NCBI GenBank assembly: GCA_020152595.1
Contig: JAIGNY010004484.1
Location: forward strand, 294,501 to 358,500
Reading direction: 5' to 3'
Source of the DNA: Chiridota heheva
Lineage: Eukaryota; Echinodermata; Holothuroidea; Apodida; Chiridotidae
DNA length: 64,000 nucleotides
Shown here: piece after piece, positions 61,019-64,000 of the stretch
How the letters are laid out: every line of letters begins with the position of its first letter
Position numbering within the stretch: position 1 is the stretch's first letter
Notes under the pieces: model-generated
Told to the model about the DNA's origin: nothing
What the model saw: the letters and a program-made list of their open reading frames with translations, nothing else
Database searches by the model: none
Made by a program: the position numbers and the translations under genes

Positions 61019-62032
61019 CTAATTGCAATTTTGATCAAAATTATGCCTCTTGTTGGCTAGCTGTATTTCCTTTTTGCCGTCTCTGGTGTCGTGACAGAGT
61101 AAATCGGTACGCCCGTCGCCATTGAAATCTCCCATAATGAGCTCACGATTAGGCTCCCGACACCAGCCGTTTTGAGTTGTCCACTCTGCTGCTTCACTAA
61201 AGTTGCCCGCAGAGTTAGCATAGGTGATCTTTAGTGACCCACTTCCTGTTGTATGGCAGAGAAGGTCACTCTTACCATCATGATTGAAATCTCCTATGTG
61301 GGTTGTCTGTCCGTGCAAGTGACACCAACTTATGGGAGCATGCCAGCCTGTTCCATTGAATTGACCATTTACACTGTATGAAATATATATGTGTCCATTT
61401 GAGTTTTGGCACAACATGTCCATACGACCATCCCCATTGAAGTCACCAAGAAAAGGCACATTACCTAAACACCATTCAAGATTCCTTTGCCAGCTTGTAC
61501 CATGATCAAAGTGACCAGCATCATTGGCATAAGAAATCCATTTGTAGCCATTAGAGGGATTGTGGCACAGCATGTCATCTCTACCATCCCCATTGAAATC
61601 ACCCACTAAGAGCTTTGATGGTTCAGCACACCAACCCTCCTTATGCCAACCTGTCCAATCAGAAAAGTCACCACCAGCAGAGGCATATGCTATCCAATTC
61701 TCTCCTGAACTTTTGCTATGACACATTAAATCCTTCTTTTGATCCCCATTAAAGTCTCCAAGATGAAGTTCTCCAGTGTCACACCAAGTAGTTGCTTCAT
61801 GCCAATCAGTTTCCACAAATTTGCCACAATGTTTGGCGTAAGAGAGCATTTTATTACCACGTTTATTGCAGTACATGTCATCCATGTCATCCCCATTGAA
61901 ATCTCCCACGTAAACCACCCTTTCTTGACCTACACACCATCTCATGTCAAGATCCCAATTAAGGCAGCAAACATTGTGAGGTGATGTTACGTAGAAATAC
62001 AGCAAACTTGTCAGGATGAATCTACCCGCCAT
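61019..62032 (-). CDS. Secreted FG-GAP/VCBS six-repeat beta-propeller protein, intronless
   Basis: A single uninterrupted 337-codon frame on the minus strand. The start at 62032 is preferred over ATGs at 62098 and 62068 because its context (GCAATGG) is good and it directly precedes a signal peptide (MAGRFILTSLLYFYVTS). Six GDFNGD-type motifs lie at residues 43, 92, 144, 196, 247 and 301, 49-54 residues apart. Each continues as D-x-x-D-L/M-x-C-H and is followed by an I-x-Y-A strand, a G-x-F turn and a WC pair. The DFNGDGxxD loops are calcium-binding in FG-GAP/VCBS propellers, and the regular Cys suggest inter-strand disulfides. No transmembrane helix follows, so it is likely extracellular, perhaps a lectin-like propeller; that role is inference. 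It lies antisense after DPY19L exon 12 and is probably nested within that gene. Lack of introns is unusual beside its neighbours. Confidence 0.9.
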   Translation of the reverse strand: MAGRFILTSLLYFYVTSPHNVCCLNWDLDMRWCVGQERVVYVGDFNGDDMDDMYCNKRGNKMLSYAKHCGKFVETDWHEATTWCDTGELHLGDFNGDQKKDLMCHSKSSGENWIAYASAGGDFSDWTGWHKEGWCAEPSKLLVGDFNGDGRDDMLCHNPSNGYKWISYANDAGHFDHGTSWQRNLEWCLGNVPFLGDFNGDGRMDMLCQNSNGHIYISYSVNGQFNGTGWHAPISWCHLHGQTTHIGDFNHDGKSDLLCHTTGSGSLKITYANSAGNFSEAAEWTTQNGWCREPNRELIMGDFNGDGRTDLLCHDTRDGKKEIQLANKRHNFDQNCN

Positions 62033-62789
62033 TGCTGTGTACATAAAGAGGGAAGTAAGTAAGGACATGATCTTGCTGTGAAATGGTACAAAATACATGT
62101 GAAAGATTCACTAGTCAATAATGGAAATGAATTTGAATTTGAATAGTGGAAATGTATTTCTCTAGTGTCCAGGTAGCAACAATTTAAATTTAATTGGAAG
62201 AATGGAAGATTTTTTTATAAACCATGAAAATATCAAAAAATTGTTTAGATATTGTGGCATTACAAGAAGAAAAAATGCAGTATCCTCAAAGATCTATGGA
62301 CAGGTAGCAACAGGTCTAACTTATTGGGAGAACATATAAAATGAACCATGAAAATAGCCAAAAGTTATATCAAAACTGTTAAAAATTGATTGTTTTACAG
62401 CATTTTGAATTTTAAAGCCTTATTATCTCCTTTCCAACAAAGTTGGTTAAAAGTGGATTTAGCATCTTTACCATACATTCGTTCTCTGCCCATCTGTACA
62501 CATGCATTGTTACTTATTTGGAACAAAATATTTTGCCCTTGGAAAGGTGTTCCAACTATTTTTGTGTTTCGCTTGAAAGAAAATTTCAATAATGGAGACT
62601 TGTCTTAAAAGAACTTACAACAATATATTCTTGACATGAATCGCAATTAAAATGGTTGTGTCTGGCTTGAAAGAAAAGTCAAAACAATAGAACCTCTTGC
62701 CTCAAAAGAAGTTAAAATTAAAAGTCTTGGGCATGAAAAGAAATATAAACAATAAGTGCTGGCTTGAATCGAGAGGAAACATAAAAGAC

Positions 62790-63350
62790 TTTATAGGTGA
62801 GTGGAGGGTGGTGGGATGTGAGTGTAGGGTGGTGTGTAGATGAGTGGAGCGTGGTGGGATGTAAGTGTAAGATGGTGTGTAGATGAGTGGAGGGTGGGTA
62901 TGTGAGTTGAGGTTGGCTATGTGAGTTGAGGGTGGTGGGTAGATTAGAATAGTATAGTGGATATGTGAGTAGAAGATGGGTATATGAGTAAAATGTGTGT
63001 GTCATAATCGAGAAAAGGGTAGATGGTTATGATGGAAAGTAAAGGTGGGTAGAGAGGATGCAGAAGATTGAGAGTGGGAAGGGTTGGTTGATGGGTGTGG
63101 AGTAAAAGTGCTTGGGGTGGGTAGGTGAGTGTGGAAGCCTATAGTATTGGGAAGGTTGGATGCATTGGTGGATATATGTACACATGGGGTGTATGAGAGT
63201 AGGGTGTATTGGTAGGTGTATTGGGGATGGAAAGTGAAGGGGTTGATGGTTGAATGTACCTGTCAACATGGGATGGTAGGTAGAGTTGAGTATGGTACAG
63301 TAGGTTGATGGAAAACAAAGAATATTGGGTAGGAGATGATGGTAGAAAGT
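62790..63350. repeat. GT/GA-rich degenerate minisatellite
   Basis: Strongly strand-asymmetric array of GAGTGGAGGGTGGTGGGATG, GTGTGTAGATGAGTGG and GGGTGGGTATGTGAG units, roughly 50 bp in the first part and decaying after 62990. Minus-strand reading frames through it (Thr/His/Pro-rich) are artefacts. Confidence 0.85.
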
Positions 63351-64000
63351 GGATGCTACAGAGCAAGTTATCTTCATTTGATCATACATGACAGTGAGGA
63401 ATACTTTAAGAAGTACTACAAAATATTTTTTAACTTTCTTTTAGCGTAGCATATATCCAGAATTTTCATAATCTTTTCACATAAGGATTGTAGTGTACTG
63501 TCACATAATTATTACAGGCTTTTTAAAGTACACAGTACAGTGGTTTCAACTTTATTTGATAGAAAAGTATAAATCTTACAAAGTCACATTATTGAACAAA
63601 TTGCAACAATTTTTTTTTTTCCGGGGGGTGGGATTTTAAGCTTGGCCTCATTCTACAATACATTATGGTTACTTAAAAGATCAGTTATCGTCTCTAACGT
63701 TGAGGTAAATATAATTCAGTTCATGTGTTTTGATTTGTTAGAACACAATGGTCCAGTTTGTACTATCAATGGCCAATCAGCAATCATTTTGGAATAAAAT
63801 ATATGCCTCCACATTTTAATTGCGATGGATGGCCTTTTAATAATCAGTGTAGAACCTGAGACTTTATTTTAGATTATACTAGAAATTGCTAATTACTATA
63901 ATTAGAAAATGCTGGAAAAAAAAAAAATGCATTTACTGTACCTTGAAAGATGTTGGAAAATGTGTCGTTGCAATTTTCCTGCCCGTTTTGCTGTTGTGTT
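63351..64000. other. Gene-free tail of the window
   Basis: AT-rich sequence; no further DPY19L exon or other gene was recognised before the window ends. Confidence 0.3.

Noticed and set aside
61000-61020. Acceptor-like TTTTACTTCAG read as a DPY19L exon start
   Set aside because: The following sequence runs into the antisense propeller gene and does not encode the expected DPY19 segment.
62718-63389. Thr/His/Pro-rich minus-strand reading frames
   Set aside because: Generated by the GT/GA-rich array; no conserved features.

Overview
The window is animal nuclear DNA. It is AT-rich and dense in introns and transposons. The two spliced genes have metazoan-type GT-AG introns with consistent phases. 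The repeat content (a DIRS-type tyrosine-recombinase retrotransposon, several non-LTR retrotransposon lineages, a DUF4371/hAT relic, tRNA-derived SINEs, and small elements whose ends read CAGTGGCGTAGC or similar) suggests a marine invertebrate, perhaps a deuterostome such as an echinoderm. That assignment is inference; nothing here fixes the species.

Region 1-10.2 kb: a minus-strand gene of eight coding exons (4359-10065) encodes a 410-residue protein that may belong to the sperm/ciliary microtubule proteins (SPMIP7/SPATA48-like is a tentative guess). Its 3' flank holds a repeat element at 138-1193. Its introns hold minisatellites. An A7 run separates a plausible extra N-terminus (ATG at 10196) from the main frame.

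Region 10.2-25.7 kb: no host gene was recognised. It holds a new-looking 917-bp element with 43-bp terminal inverted repeats (11237-12153), a broken DUF4371 transposase (12944-14340), three non-LTR fragments (15634-15801, 20865-21660, 21826-24910) and several CAGTGGCG-ended repeats.

Region 25.7-64 kb: one plus-strand gene dominates, a DPY19-family C-mannosyltransferase closest in pattern to DPY19L1. Twelve coding exons (25710-58448, 397 codons, reading frame unbroken across every junction) are present and the 3' part lies beyond the window. Exon 2 is only 25 nt. Intron 1 holds two non-LTR fragments. Intron 7 holds a 1.5-kb, 22-bp minisatellite with higher-order structure. Intron 9 (13.4 kb) holds a stack: a minus-strand LINE (42120-44820), a plus-strand I-type LINE (44825-46860), and a 7.85-kb GC-rich DIRS element (46865-54716) inserted into the latter. 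The DIRS copy keeps recognisable gag, RT/RNase H and tyrosine recombinase regions, all frameshifted, plus an internal complementary region that matches both element ends. Downstream of exon 12 is an I-type LINE tail (58515-59236). Beyond that is an intronless antisense gene (61019-62032) for a secreted six-repeat FG-GAP/VCBS beta-propeller protein.

The two spliced genes are divergent, with about 15.5 kb of repeat-rich DNA between them. Nothing in the sequence links their functions. The main points of interest are the DIRS terminal architecture, the minisatellite in DPY19L intron 7, and the intronless propeller gene nested antisense in the DPY19L locus.
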